Source of the DNA: an uncultured Corynebacterium sp.
Lineage (GTDB): Bacteria > Actinomycetota > Actinomycetes > Mycobacteriales > Mycobacteriaceae
DNA: 64,000 nt
Reading direction: 5' to 3'
Assembly (NCBI RefSeq): GCF_947253065.1
Contig: NZ_CAMXWS010000001.1
Span: 109,857 to 173,856, forward strand
This document shows, in pieces, positions 26,251-34,447 of the stretch. The notes under the pieces were generated by a model that saw nothing but the letters and a program-made list of their open reading frames with translations, made no database searches and was not told the DNA's origin. The position numbers were made by a program, and so were the translations under genes. How positions within the stretch are numbered: position 1 is the first letter of the stretch; the number at the start of each line of letters is the position of its first letter.

Positions 26251-27159
26251 TTAACGCTCTTGCGTTCGACGCGGCTCCTCCGACGGCTTCGGCTGCGCCG
26301 GGCGAGCCGGGGCGTGACGCTCAAGAATCCAACCAGCAGCTGGGCCCAGTAGACGTGGGCCGTACATTCCGTGGTTACGGACGCTGAGTAGCAGCGGGAT
26401 GGTTGTCGGCGATCGCTTTGCCACGATTGTGGCGAATTCAGATACCGGAACCCGGCCGCGCAGCGTAGCCATGCGCAGCATCGGATCGACGTGCACGCGC
26501 CACTCATGCGGAAGCGCGCAAATCGGATCGTCGGTGCGGCAGACATCAAGCACGCGGTCGCTGAGCTCGCCGTAGCCGCCATCAAGACGCTCAAGCGCGC
26601 CACGCGTCTCCTTGGTCGCGCCACCTGCAAAAGCGCCGCCATTGTCCGCGAGGTGCGGATTGGAAACAAACACTGCCGAATTGATCTTGTGCGCCGGCAG
26701 CGGGCCACGACCTTTACCCATATTGTTCACAAGCTTCGCCCCGATATCCGCACCCTCGGAGTAGCCGACGATGCTGAACTGAGCCTTCGGACACATACGT
26801 GCTAAACGACGCATCGTCGCAGACGTCTCCCGGTATCCCGAGCGCGAAGAATCGGTATACGTAGACAGCGTGAACGGGGTGGAGTTATATCCGATCCACA
26901 CCGGCTGAATGCTGCCACGGCTCTGGCGATAAGTGTCCAGAGCGATTTCCTTCACCATCGCGCCGATCGGCATCTTCTCCGGCATGAAAGAGGTGGTGCC
27001 GCCACCACCAGGAATAGCGATCAAGAATTCACTGGAGCACGTCGTCACATTCGGCGATTCAATCAACGAACGCAGATCTTGCGCCTGTGCTGGCGCGGCA
27101 GCAGCACTAGCGAGACCGATGACGGCAGCGGTGGCCGCGACAATTTTCTTCCACACCAT
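26251..27159 (-). CDS. Secreted cutinase-family esterase
   Basis: A 302-residue exported alpha/beta-hydrolase of the cutinase/Culp family, common in mycolic-acid bacteria. A Sec signal peptide (VAATAAVIGLASAAAAPAQAQ) is cut near residue 27. The nucleophile Ser lies in GYSEGAD (about residue 135), the acid is likely in CRTDDPIC (about residue 213) and the His in NHGMYG (about residue 264). The paired Cys residues of cutinases are also present (CSSEF, MCPK, CRTDDPICALP). The C-terminus is Pro- and Arg-rich and may contact the envelope. Such enzymes hydrolyse lipid esters or act in the mycomembrane; the true substrate is not known. A GAGGAG ribosome site lies 12 bases upstream of the ATG. Confidence 0.88.
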   Translation of the reverse strand: MVWKKIVAATAAVIGLASAAAAPAQAQDLRSLIESPNVTTCSSEFLIAIPGGGGTTSFMPEKMPIGAMVKEIALDTYRQSRGSIQPVWIGYNSTPFTLSTYTDSSRSGYRETSATMRRLARMCPKAQFSIVGYSEGADIGAKLVNNMGKGRGPLPAHKINSAVFVSNPHLADNGGAFAGGATKETRGALERLDGGYGELSDRVLDVCRTDDPICALPHEWRVHVDPMLRMATLRGRVPVSEFATIVAKRSPTTIPLLLSVRNHGMYGPRLLGPAAGWILERHAPARPAQPKPSEEPRRTQER

Positions 27160-27356
27160 GGGGGATCAAAGCTCCTCGGCTTTAAAAAATTAAATTAAAA
27201 AATGCTCAGAAAGTTCTATGCAAACCCTGCAACATCCTAAGCCATTTTTGGTTTCCCGCCTAACTATTCGGGTTTGATCCTGGTCACTTTCTCAGGGTGA
27301 AAATTTGTCACTGCAATGATTATTCCTCGCCTCAAGCTACGGGTAGTATCTCCGCC
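27160..27356. other. Divergent intergenic region, AT-rich
   Basis: A 197-base region between two divergent secreted-protein genes. It holds an A/T block TTTAAAAAATTAAATTAAAA (27180-27199) close to the cutinase-family gene, and TAGTAT (27344-27349), a -10 box seven bases before the ATG at 27357, so the latter is probably leaderless. Confidence 0.45.
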
Positions 27357-27722
27357 ATGCGTAAAAAGATTGCTTCTTCCGTCCTCGCTGCATCGCTTGC
27401 TTTGACCACTGTTCCGGCTATTGCCCCAGCCCCTGCTACCGCCCAGACGGCCCAGGCTGAGGCGCAACTGCCTGATACTGCCGTCGGTCGCGGCATCGAA
27501 AATGCCTTTGATCCAAAGGTGGCTTCTTCCATGAAGGAAGACTCCTTCAAGGGCTTCTTGGAGATGGCTTTCCGCCCCTACTCCCTGCTTTTCAAGGGTG
27601 AGAACACCGAGCAGCGCGTGCAAGGCGCGACCCAGCTGGTGATCAACTACGCCATCATTGCTGCTGTCGTGACCGTTCTGGGTCAGGCAGTGCAGATCGT
27701 GATGTCTAATCTGCCGCGTTAA
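27357..27722 (+). CDS. Small secreted protein with C-terminal hydrophobic segment
   Basis: A 121-residue protein not recognised as a named family. The N-terminus is a Sec signal peptide (KKIASSVLAASLALTTVPAIA) with likely cleavage after ATAQ or nearby, followed by an Ala-rich stretch. The mature part has a charged helix (DPKVASSMKEDSFKGFLEMAF) and then a hydrophobic segment NYAIIAAVVTVLGQAVQIVM near the end, which could be an amphipathic or membrane helix. It may be a small envelope or pore-like protein; several corynebacterial porins are short and helical, but this is only a shape resemblance. The start is supported by a -10 box seven bases upstream. A clear terminator follows. Confidence 0.65.
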   Translation: MRKKIASSVLAASLALTTVPAIAPAPATAQTAQAEAQLPDTAVGRGIENAFDPKVASSMKEDSFKGFLEMAFRPYSLLFKGENTEQRVQGATQLVINYAIIAAVVTVLGQAVQIVMSNLPR

Positions 27723-27747
27723 TTCGCCACTTTCTCCCTTAACTTTT

Positions 27748-27773
27748 GGCCACGTGACATACGTGGCCTTTTT
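27748..27773 (+). terminator. Rho-independent terminator
   Basis: GGCCACGT (27748-27755), loop GACAT, ACGTGGCC (27761-27768) followed by TTTTT. It ends the transcript of the small secreted protein, before the amino-acid ABC operon. Confidence 0.85.
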
Positions 27774-27788
27774 CAATTTTTCATCTGG

Positions 27789-27803
27789 GAGCATAGTATG
27801 CTC
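27789..27803 (+). promoter_or_regulatory. Perfect 15-bp palindrome overlapping the promoter of the amino-acid ABC operon
   Basis: GAGCATA-G-TATGCTC is a perfect palindrome. Its right arm contains TATGCT (27797-27802), a -10 box seven bases before the ATG at 27810, so a protein bound here would block a leaderless promoter. The palindrome also contains another in-frame ATG (27798) that could be taken for the start. Confidence 0.5.
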
Positions 27804-27809
27804 AGCCCT

Positions 27810-28709
27810 ATGTTCACCCGTGTAAAAACTGCCGCTGTCGGCACATGCCTCCTTCCGGTGGCTATGCTCGCTGGCTGCGTCACTAACGCCGAGGGCGGCC
27901 ACCCGGAGGGCTGGGAGGAAATCACCCCGGCTGAAGTCCCGGAAATCGCCGCTATGGTTCCGGAAGATATTCAGGCATCCGGAAAACTCTCCATCGGTGC
28001 CAATCCACCTTTTGCTCCCTTTGAGTTCAAAGACTCACAAGGTCGCATCATCGGCATGGAAATGGACCTGGGTCGTGCGGTAGCAAGCGTGATGGGTCTT
28101 GAGTATGACGCGCAGGAGCAGGACTTCGCCATGATCTTGCCCGCCGTTCAAGCCGGCACCCTTGATGCAGGCATGTCCGGTTTCACTGACACCCCTGAGC
28201 GTCGTGAGAATTTCGACTTTGTGAACTTCCTCTACGCCGGCATTCAGTGGGCCGCCCAGCCAGGCGAGGACATCGATCCGGAAAACCCGTGCGGACTGAC
28301 CATTGCTGTCCAGCGCACCACGGTCTCTGAAACCGATGATGTGCGTCCGAAAGCCGAAAAGTGCGCTGAAGAAGGCAATCCCATCACCGTACTTTCCTAT
28401 GACACTTCGGATAATGCAGCGTTGGCTGCACTGGTCGGGCGTGCGGATGCCCTCAGCGCTGACTCCCCTGTCACCGCGTGGGCAGTGAATAGGTCCGACG
28501 GACAGCTAGAACTCATCGGCGACATGTTCGATGCGGCACCGTATGGCTTCGCAGTTCCGAAGGATTCGCCTCTTGGTCCAGCAATGGCCGCAGCAATGCA
28601 GCACCTCATCGATACCGGTGAATACGAGCGCATTCTGTCCCAGTGGGGCGTGGAAACAGGCCTGCTTGAGCAGGCACAGATCAACGAGCAGCCTGTAGGA
28701 GGGCAGTAA
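27810..28709 (+). CDS. Polar amino-acid ABC transporter substrate-binding lipoprotein
   Basis: A 299-residue family-3 solute-binding protein (GlnH/ArtJ type). The signal ends with the lipobox LAGC near residue 22, so it is a lipoprotein on the outer face of the membrane. Family marks include SIGANPPFAPFEFKDSQGRIIGMEMDLGRA and LDAGMSGFTDTPERRENFDFVNFL, which form the ligand pocket. The preferred start is the ATG at 27810, immediately after a -10 box; a second ATG at 27798 would add four residues and cannot be excluded. It leads a three-gene operon with a permease and an ATPase. The amino acid transported cannot be told from sequence, though the acidic-binding pattern suggests a polar or basic one. 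Confidence 0.92.
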   Translation: MFTRVKTAAVGTCLLPVAMLAGCVTNAEGGHPEGWEEITPAEVPEIAAMVPEDIQASGKLSIGANPPFAPFEFKDSQGRIIGMEMDLGRAVASVMGLEYDAQEQDFAMILPAVQAGTLDAGMSGFTDTPERRENFDFVNFLYAGIQWAAQPGEDIDPENPCGLTIAVQRTTVSETDDVRPKAEKCAEEGNPITVLSYDTSDNAALAALVGRADALSADSPVTAWAVNRSDGQLELIGDMFDAAPYGFAVPKDSPLGPAMAAAMQHLIDTGEYERILSQWGVETGLLEQAQINEQPVGGQ

Positions 28710-28711
28710 CC

Positions 28712-29650
28712 ATGAGCACCACAACGACAAAGAGGGGTTCTTCGGGGAAACCCGAGCGGATCGAGGCTAAACCGCTGCGCCACCCAGGCCGTTGGATCAC
28801 TGCTGCTGTGCTCCTTGTCCTGTTCGTCCTGTTCATCTGGGATGCTGCCAACCGTGAAGCTTATGGTTGGGGAACCTACTGGGCGTACCTGTTTGATACT
28901 CGGATTCTCACGGCTGCTGGCCACACTCTGGCTATCACTGTGTTGTCCATGATCATCGGTGTTGTGCTCGGCGTGATCCTCGCCGTGATGCGTATGTCAC
29001 CGAACCCGGTATTCAAGTCCATTGCGTGGCTGTACCTCTGGGTATTCCGTGGCACCCCGATTTATGTGCAGCTCGTGTTCTGGGGTCTGCTCGGTGCGAT
29101 CTACCAGTCGGTGAATCTCGGTTTCACTCAGGTCTCGCTCGAGGCTCTCACCTCTTCCGCTTTCGCTCTCGCAGTGATCGGTCTCGGTCTGAACGAGGCT
29201 GGTTATATGGCGGAGATCGTTCGTTCGGGCATCAATTCAGTTCCGGAGGGCCAGATCGAGGCGTCGAAAGCCTTGGGCATGGGCTGGAGCATGACCATGC
29301 GCCGCACGGTGCTCCCCCAGGCAATGCGCATCATCATTCCGCCGACTGGCAACGAGTTCATCTCCCTGTTGAAGACGTCTTCGCTCGTGGTCGCTGTTCC
29401 CTATTCGTTGGAGCTCTACGGCCGCTCGCAGGATATCGCTGCTGCGCTCTTCGAGCCGGTGCCGATGCTGCTTGTGGCAGCTACTTGGTACCTGGTGATC
29501 ACGTCGATCCTGATGGTCGGCCAGTTCTACCTCGAGCGCTATTTCGACCGAGGTGTCACCCGCGAGCTCACTGCCCGTCAGCTCGCCGCACTTACCGATG
29601 CCGAAGGCAAAGCTCCCAATAACGTCACTGTCGTGGAAAGGAACCGTTAA
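28712..29650 (+). CDS. Polar amino-acid ABC transporter permease
   Basis: A 312-residue HisM/GlnP-type permease. After a charged N-terminus of about 25 residues come five or six spans. The family's three-residue-core blocks are visible: [35 protein letters not shown] (with the EAA-type loop continuing SKALGMGWS) and the final [21 protein letters not shown]. It forms a homodimeric channel for the substrate delivered by the upstream lipoprotein. It begins two bases after the lipoprotein gene, with GGAGGG as its ribosome site. Confidence 0.94.
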   Translation: MSTTTTKRGSSGKPERIEAKPLRHPGRWITAAVLLVLFVLFIWDAANREAYGWGTYWAYLFDTRILTAAGHTLAITVLSMIIGVVLGVILAVMRMSPNPVFKSIAWLYLWVFRGTPIYVQLVFWGLLGAIYQSVNLGFTQVSLEALTSSAFALAVIGLGLNEAGYMAEIVRSGINSVPEGQIEASKALGMGWSMTMRRTVLPQAMRIIIPPTGNEFISLLKTSSLVVAVPYSLELYGRSQDIAAALFEPVPMLLVAATWYLVITSILMVGQFYLERYFDRGVTRELTARQLAALTDAEGKAPNNVTVVERNR

Positions 29651-29652
29651 CC

Positions 29653-30435
29653 ATGACTAATTCCTCCGTCTCTTCCACCCCGATGGTCCAGGCAGTGGAT
29701 GTGTGGAAGTCCTTTGGCACCCTCGATGTTCTCAAGGGCATCAACCTCGAGGTCCAGCCTGGTGAGGTCACGTGTCTTATCGGACCTTCCGGTTCAGGCA
29801 AGTCGACCTTCCTGCGTTGTGTGAACCACTTGGAAAAGGTCAGCGCTGGACGTCTTTATGTCGATGGCAATCTGATCGGCTACAAGGAAAAAGATGGTGT
29901 GCTGCACGAGATCTCCGAGAAGGAAGCCTCCTTGCAGCGCCGCGATATCGGCATGGTCTTCCAGTCCTTCAATCTTTTCGGACATCGCACGGTGCTGGAG
30001 AACATCATTGAGGCTCCGATTCACGTCAAGGGCGAAAAGCCTGAGGACGCGAAGAAGAAGGCGATGCAGCTGCTCGAGCAGGTCGGCCTCGCCCACAAGG
30101 CCGAGGCGTTTCCTGTCCAGCTTTCCGGCGGCCAGCAGCAGCGCGTCGCCATCGCACGTGCGGTGGCAATGGACCCCAAGCTCATGCTTTTCGACGAACC
30201 GACCTCTGCTCTCGACCCCGAGCTCGTCGGCGAGGTTCTGCGAGTCATGAAAGAGCTTGCTGCCAGCGGCATGACCATGATCGTGGTCACGCATGAAATG
30301 TCCTTCGCACATGAGGTCGCGGACACTGTTGCATTCATGTCCGGTGGCACCATCGTCGAGCAAGGTACGCCCGAGCAGGTATTGGATAATCCTCAGCACG
30401 AGCGCACCAAGGAATTCCTCTCGTCGATTTTCTAA
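29653..30435 (+). CDS. Polar amino-acid ABC transporter ATPase
   Basis: A 260-residue ATPase of the GlnQ/HisP class. Walker A is [13 protein letters not shown] (about residue 44), the Q-loop lies in [16 protein letters not shown], the signature is [14 protein letters not shown] and Walker [13 protein letters not shown], followed by [14 protein letters not shown] with the switch His. Length and order are standard. It starts two bases after the permease stop and completes the operon. Confidence 0.95.
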   Translation: MTNSSVSSTPMVQAVDVWKSFGTLDVLKGINLEVQPGEVTCLIGPSGSGKSTFLRCVNHLEKVSAGRLYVDGNLIGYKEKDGVLHEISEKEASLQRRDIGMVFQSFNLFGHRTVLENIIEAPIHVKGEKPEDAKKKAMQLLEQVGLAHKAEAFPVQLSGGQQQRVAIARAVAMDPKLMLFDEPTSALDPELVGEVLRVMKELAASGMTMIVVTHEMSFAHEVADTVAFMSGGTIVEQGTPEQVLDNPQHERTKEFLSSIF

Positions 30436-30441
30436 GGGCTC

Positions 30442-31197
30442 CTACCCCAGCAGCCCGGTGGCACCGTGGATCAAAGCGGTGCAACCACCAAGTGCTGCGA
30501 GCAGTAGCGCGATCTTGTGCGCTACGTCGCGGGATATCTTTGGCGAAAGTTTGGTTCCCACCCAAATGCCAAGGATCATTCCCGTTGCACCGGCCAGCCA
30601 GATCCACGGGTCAACCCCGCTGAGATCAGCTGCGCCGGTGAATTCTTTGATGGCGAAGGACAAGACTCCACTGACCAGAAAGATCGGCTGCAGGGTGGCT
30701 GCGTAGATGCGCTGTTCCCACCGCGCAGCTTGGGTATAAACCGTGATCGCTGGGCCAGCGATTCCGGCGAGGGTATTCATGAATCCCCCGGCCATGCCTG
30801 CCGTGATGGCAGGAAGCACTCCATGAGGCTCTGGTACGAAGCGACGGCCGAATGTCACAAGCGCTAGAGCAGCCAGCAAGAGCGCACCAACTAAGACGAG
30901 CACGACATTTGGTTCGACCGCACGGATCAGAAGCGCACCGGGGATCGCGCCGAAGACCAGGGCGGGCGCGATGAGACCAAATTTCCGCCAGTCGATATCA
31001 GCACGCATATTGATGCTGGTGATCAGCGCATTCGTCGCAGCCAAGACGTTGACCACGAGAATACCTTCGACCGGCCCGAGGAACAGCGAGAGAACAGGGC
31101 CGGAAAGCAGTCCCACACCCATGCCGGCGATGCGTTGAAAGCACGCACCGACACCAACGGCGAGGAAGACAATCAGGACGGTAAGGGTGATACTCAT
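30442..31197 (-). CDS. TauE/SafE-family sulfite-exporter-like membrane protein
   Basis: A 251-residue membrane protein with about eight spans of the TauE/SafE (DUF81) family, which export sulfite, sulfonates or organic anions. The first span includes GACFQRIAGMGVGLLSGPVLSLFLGP and the middle has TAGMAGGFMNTLAGIAGPAITVY, the duplicated Gly-rich motif of the family. Its ATG overlaps the coaD stop (ATGA), so it is translated together with coaD, although no functional link is known. The substrate is unknown. The ABC operon ends six bases away on the other strand. Confidence 0.85.
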   Translation of the reverse strand: MSITLTVLIVFLAVGVGACFQRIAGMGVGLLSGPVLSLFLGPVEGILVVNVLAATNALITSINMRADIDWRKFGLIAPALVFGAIPGALLIRAVEPNVVLVLVGALLLAALALVTFGRRFVPEPHGVLPAITAGMAGGFMNTLAGIAGPAITVYTQAARWEQRIYAATLQPIFLVSGVLSFAIKEFTGAADLSGVDPWIWLAGATGMILGIWVGTKLSPKISRDVAHKIALLLAALGGCTALIHGATGLLG

Positions 31198-31673
31198 CCC
31201 TTGTACTTAGCGTTCATTGCTTCAACAACGCAGTCCGGAACAAGTCCGCTCACATCGCCACCGTATTTGGCCACTTCCTTGCACAGCGAAGAGGAAATAT
31301 AGCCGTACTTTTCATCAGTCATGAGAAAGAAGGTGTCCACACCAGACAGATGGCGGTTCATCTGCGCCATTGGCAATTCGTAGTCATAGTCCAACGAGGA
31401 ACGCAGCCCCTTGACCAGCGCGCCGACCCGGTGTGCCGTGGTGTAGTCCACCAGCAAGCCACCCCAGGTGTCCACAGTGACATTCGGAAGATCACGCGTG
31501 ACTTCACGGATGAAGTCCATGCGCTCTTCAATAGTGAAAAGACCAGTCTGCTTATTCGGGTTCGCAGTCACCAAGACAATCACCTCGTCGAAGCTGCGCG
31601 ATGCGCGGGTGAAGATGTCTAGGTGGCCGTTGGTGACTGGGTCAAAGGATCCCGGGCAGACCGCTTTCGTCAT
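31194..31673 (-). CDS. coaD: Phosphopantetheine adenylyltransferase
   Basis: The fourth step of CoA synthesis: transfer of AMP from ATP to 4'-phosphopantetheine. At 159 residues it is standard. The nucleotidyltransferase motif (T/H)xGH is TNGH within GSFDPVTNGHLDIFTRA, and the C-terminal substrate motif ISSSLCKEVAKYGGDVSGLVP is intact. It has an AAGGAAG ribosome site. It lies 30 bases after rsmD in the common rsmD-coaD order. The other CoA gene in this window, coaE, is about 20 kb away. Confidence 0.97.
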   Translation of the reverse strand: MTKAVCPGSFDPVTNGHLDIFTRASRSFDEVIVLVTANPNKQTGLFTIEERMDFIREVTRDLPNVTVDTWGGLLVDYTTAHRVGALVKGLRSSLDYDYELPMAQMNRHLSGVDTFFLMTDEKYGYISSSLCKEVAKYGGDVSGLVPDCVVEAMNAKYKG

Positions 31674-31703
31674 CGTGATTCTTCCTTGCTTTTCTAACTG
31701 GCC

Positions 31704-32288
31704 TTAGTCGTGGTCAGCGATGTCTTCGCGTGAAAACGTCGCCATATCCATACGAGCTATACCGTACAGTCGCTTCTTCAGCTTCTGCCCAGTCGGGGTG
31801 AATCCTTTTGGCCACGCAGTCTCTGGGCTGTCACGGTGGCGTTCAATGACTACGGCTGCTTCATCAGCGAGAAGAGGTACCAAAGCTTGGACCATCTCTG
31901 CGATGTCCTCGTCGGCCAAGTCATACGGAGGATCGGCCAGCACCATGGTGAAGTGCTCTTTCGGCGCACGTGGCACATAGGCAGAAACCTTGGCCTGTTC
32001 CACGGTGACGTGCGGGTGTCCCACCACTTTCATGTTGTGGCGGATGATCTCTACAGCATCGGCATTGGACTCCACCAGCACGACTTCGTCTGCTCCACGG
32101 GAGGCTGCTTCTAGGCCCAGTGCGCCAGAACCAGCGAAGAGATCCAGGACTTTCTGGCCGGCAAAGCCAAATCGGACCTGCAAAGACGAGAACAGTCCTT
32201 CACGCGCTCGGTCAGACGTGGGACGCGTGCCCTCCGGGGGAACTTTGATGGTGCGTCCGCGGGCTTCACCAGAAATGATTCGGCTCAT
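31704..32288 (-). CDS. rsmD: 16S rRNA m2G966 methyltransferase
   Basis: RsmD methylates N2 of G966 in 16S rRNA using S-adenosylmethionine. The 194-residue protein opens with RIISGEARGRTIKVP, a conserved start, then the SAM-binding motif KVLDLFAGSGALGLEAASRGADEV and the catalytic motif LADPPYDL (about residue 118). Length is normal for the family. It lies between recG and coaD on the same strand, an order found in many bacteria. Confidence 0.95.
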   Translation of the reverse strand: MSRIISGEARGRTIKVPPEGTRPTSDRAREGLFSSLQVRFGFAGQKVLDLFAGSGALGLEAASRGADEVVLVESNADAVEIIRHNMKVVGHPHVTVEQAKVSAYVPRAPKEHFTMVLADPPYDLADEDIAEMVQALVPLLADEAAVVIERHRDSPETAWPKGFTPTGQKLKKRLYGIARMDMATFSREDIADHD

Positions 32289-32314
32289 GGGGCACAGTTT
32301 AATGCGCGCGGGCG

Positions 32315-34444
32315 CTAGCTCTTTTCCAGGTATTCGAATTCTTCAAGAATCTCGGTGTCGGTGACCGAGCGGGCAAGCTCTGGGTCGGCTGCGACTATTG
32401 CTTCGGCGTCGTCGTAGGCGCGTTGAATGATCTCGTAGTCTTCAACCAGATTAAGAAGCTTTAACTGGCGCTCATTGCCCGACTGGTGTGTGCCCAGCAC
32501 ATCGCCCTCCTGGCGGTTCTGGAGGTCAAGCTCTGCGAGCTGGAATCCGTCTGTGATCGCTGCGATTTGGGAGACACGTTCGAATTGCGGAGTATCGGGA
32601 CCAGCAAAGGTGTGGAAGAGGCATAGTGATTCAAAGCCACCGCGCCCGACGCGACCACGCAGCTGGTGCAGCTGCGAGACACCGAAGTGCTCAGATTCTC
32701 GCACCATCATCACGGTGGCATTAGGCACGTCAACGCCGACCTCGATCACCGTCGTGGAAACCAGCACGTCGATTTCACCGGCAGCGAATGCTGACATCAC
32801 AGCGTCCTTGTCTTCGCCCTTCATCCTGCCGTGGAGTATTCCGACAGTGAGTCCCTTGAAGTGGGTTTTTCCTAAAATGTCTGCGATTTCAAGGACACCG
32901 CCGGGTCCGTCGATACGCGGGCAAACAATATAAGCCTGGTGTCCGGCGTAGACCTCTTCTTTGATTTTCTCCCATGCTCTTTGAATCCAGGCGTCTTTGA
33001 ATTCGGGCACGATCGATGACTGAATCGGTTTACGCCCTCCCGGTAATTCACGCAGTGTCGATACCGCGAGGTCGCCAAACACCGTGATGGCGATGGTGCG
33101 CGGAATCGGCGTTGCGGTCATGACCAGCAGGTGCGGGGTGGACTCCCCTGCTTTATCGCGCAGGCGATCGCGCTGCTCCACACCGAAGCGGTGTTGTTCA
33201 TCAACCACGACAAATCCGAGTTTGAAAAAGTCGACGTTGTCTTGAATGATCGCGTGCGTTCCCACGATGATGTCCGCCTCGCCAGAGACGATCGCCAGCA
33301 ATGCTTCTTGTCGTTGCACTGTCGACATGGAACCGGTCAGTGCAACGACGCGAGCATGAACCCCTGTGCGCATGAGGGTTTTTCGCAGGGATTTCTCGTG
33401 CTGAAGCGTCAAGACTTCCGTGGGAGCCAGAAGCGCACACTGCATCCCGTTGTCCACAGCTTGGAGCATTGCCGCCAAAGCGACGATGGTCTTGCCGGAG
33501 CCGACTTCGCCTTGCAGCAGACGACTCATCGGGGCAGTGCTTCGCAGGTCCCCGGATATCTCTTCAAAAACTTTTCTCTGCCCAGCAGTGAAAGCAAACG
33601 GCAGATTGGTCAGCATCTGCTCTTGGGAAGCTCCCTCCACGCGCGGCAATGCTGGCGCGGTCCGGTGACTAGAGTCCGCCCGGCGTAGAGCCATGATCAG
33701 TGCAACGCGCAGCGCCTCGTTGTATTTGAGGCGTTCGCGCGCAGGTTCCGGCCCAGCCGTCGTCGGATTGTGGATTTGGCGAATAGCTTCATCGAGCGAG
33801 ACGAAGCCTTCCGGGGTGAAACCCAGCGGTTCTTCGACGGGCGGCAGAGTGTCCAGCACCGCATTGACCGCACCCATGAGCGTCCAGGTGGACAAGTTCT
33901 TCGTGGCCTTGTACACCGGCAGCCACTCGCGACCGGCAAGGATCTCATCGGGATCGCCAAAGACTGAAAGTTGCTTCATCGAGCCAGTCGCCCCGCCTTT
34001 CGGCGTGGGGCGCCGGCCATCCTTGTCTTTGAATTTCGGGGCGTCCAGAATAAGGAAGTCTGGGTGCTGGAGCTGGGGCTGACCGTTGAAATAGCTCAGC
34101 TTCCCAGTGAACATGGCACGCACACCTTCGTGCAGCACACGCGGGGCGTATTTCGCACTGAAGAATGTGGCGTCGATATTGCCGTGACCGTCCGTGACAC
34201 GCACTTTGAAGATCGGCCGCTTGCCTTGAATCATCCTGGTTGCCACGACAGTGCCAATGAAAGTGATCCGGTCATCAGGCAAGGCCCCTTCGAGTGCGCT
34301 GGCATTGCCGTAACGGAGATATTTGCGTGGGTAGTGCTCGAGCAGGCCTTCCGCGGTCTCAATCCCGAAAGCCTTCGCAATCGCGCGGGCCGGACGCGTG
34401 GGAATGATCAGGTTCAGCGGCGTGGTGTAGTTAAGCCCCAGCAC
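32315..34444 (-). CDS. recG: ATP-dependent DNA helicase RecG
   Basis: A 709-residue branch-migration helicase that remodels stalled forks and D-loops. It has an N-terminal wedge/OB-fold domain, then the helicase core with Walker A LQGEVGSGKTIVALAAML (about residue 330), the DEQH box VVDEQHRFGVEQRD, MTATPIPRTIAITVFGD, and the motif STTVIEVGVDVPNATVMM followed by LRGRVGRGG. The N-terminal region is somewhat divergent. Start is GTG at 34444, three bases after the upstream stop, so expression probably follows the upstream gene. Confidence 0.95.
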   Translation of the reverse strand: MLGLNYTTPLNLIIPTRPARAIAKAFGIETAEGLLEHYPRKYLRYGNASALEGALPDDRITFIGTVVATRMIQGKRPIFKVRVTDGHGNIDATFFSAKYAPRVLHEGVRAMFTGKLSYFNGQPQLQHPDFLILDAPKFKDKDGRRPTPKGGATGSMKQLSVFGDPDEILAGREWLPVYKATKNLSTWTLMGAVNAVLDTLPPVEEPLGFTPEGFVSLDEAIRQIHNPTTAGPEPARERLKYNEALRVALIMALRRADSSHRTAPALPRVEGASQEQMLTNLPFAFTAGQRKVFEEISGDLRSTAPMSRLLQGEVGSGKTIVALAAMLQAVDNGMQCALLAPTEVLTLQHEKSLRKTLMRTGVHARVVALTGSMSTVQRQEALLAIVSGEADIIVGTHAIIQDNVDFFKLGFVVVDEQHRFGVEQRDRLRDKAGESTPHLLVMTATPIPRTIAITVFGDLAVSTLRELPGGRKPIQSSIVPEFKDAWIQRAWEKIKEEVYAGHQAYIVCPRIDGPGGVLEIADILGKTHFKGLTVGILHGRMKGEDKDAVMSAFAAGEIDVLVSTTVIEVGVDVPNATVMMVRESEHFGVSQLHQLRGRVGRGGFESLCLFHTFAGPDTPQFERVSQIAAITDGFQLAELDLQNRQEGDVLGTHQSGNERQLKLLNLVEDYEIIQRAYDDAEAIVAADPELARSVTDTEILEEFEYLEKS

Positions 34445-34447
34445 TGC

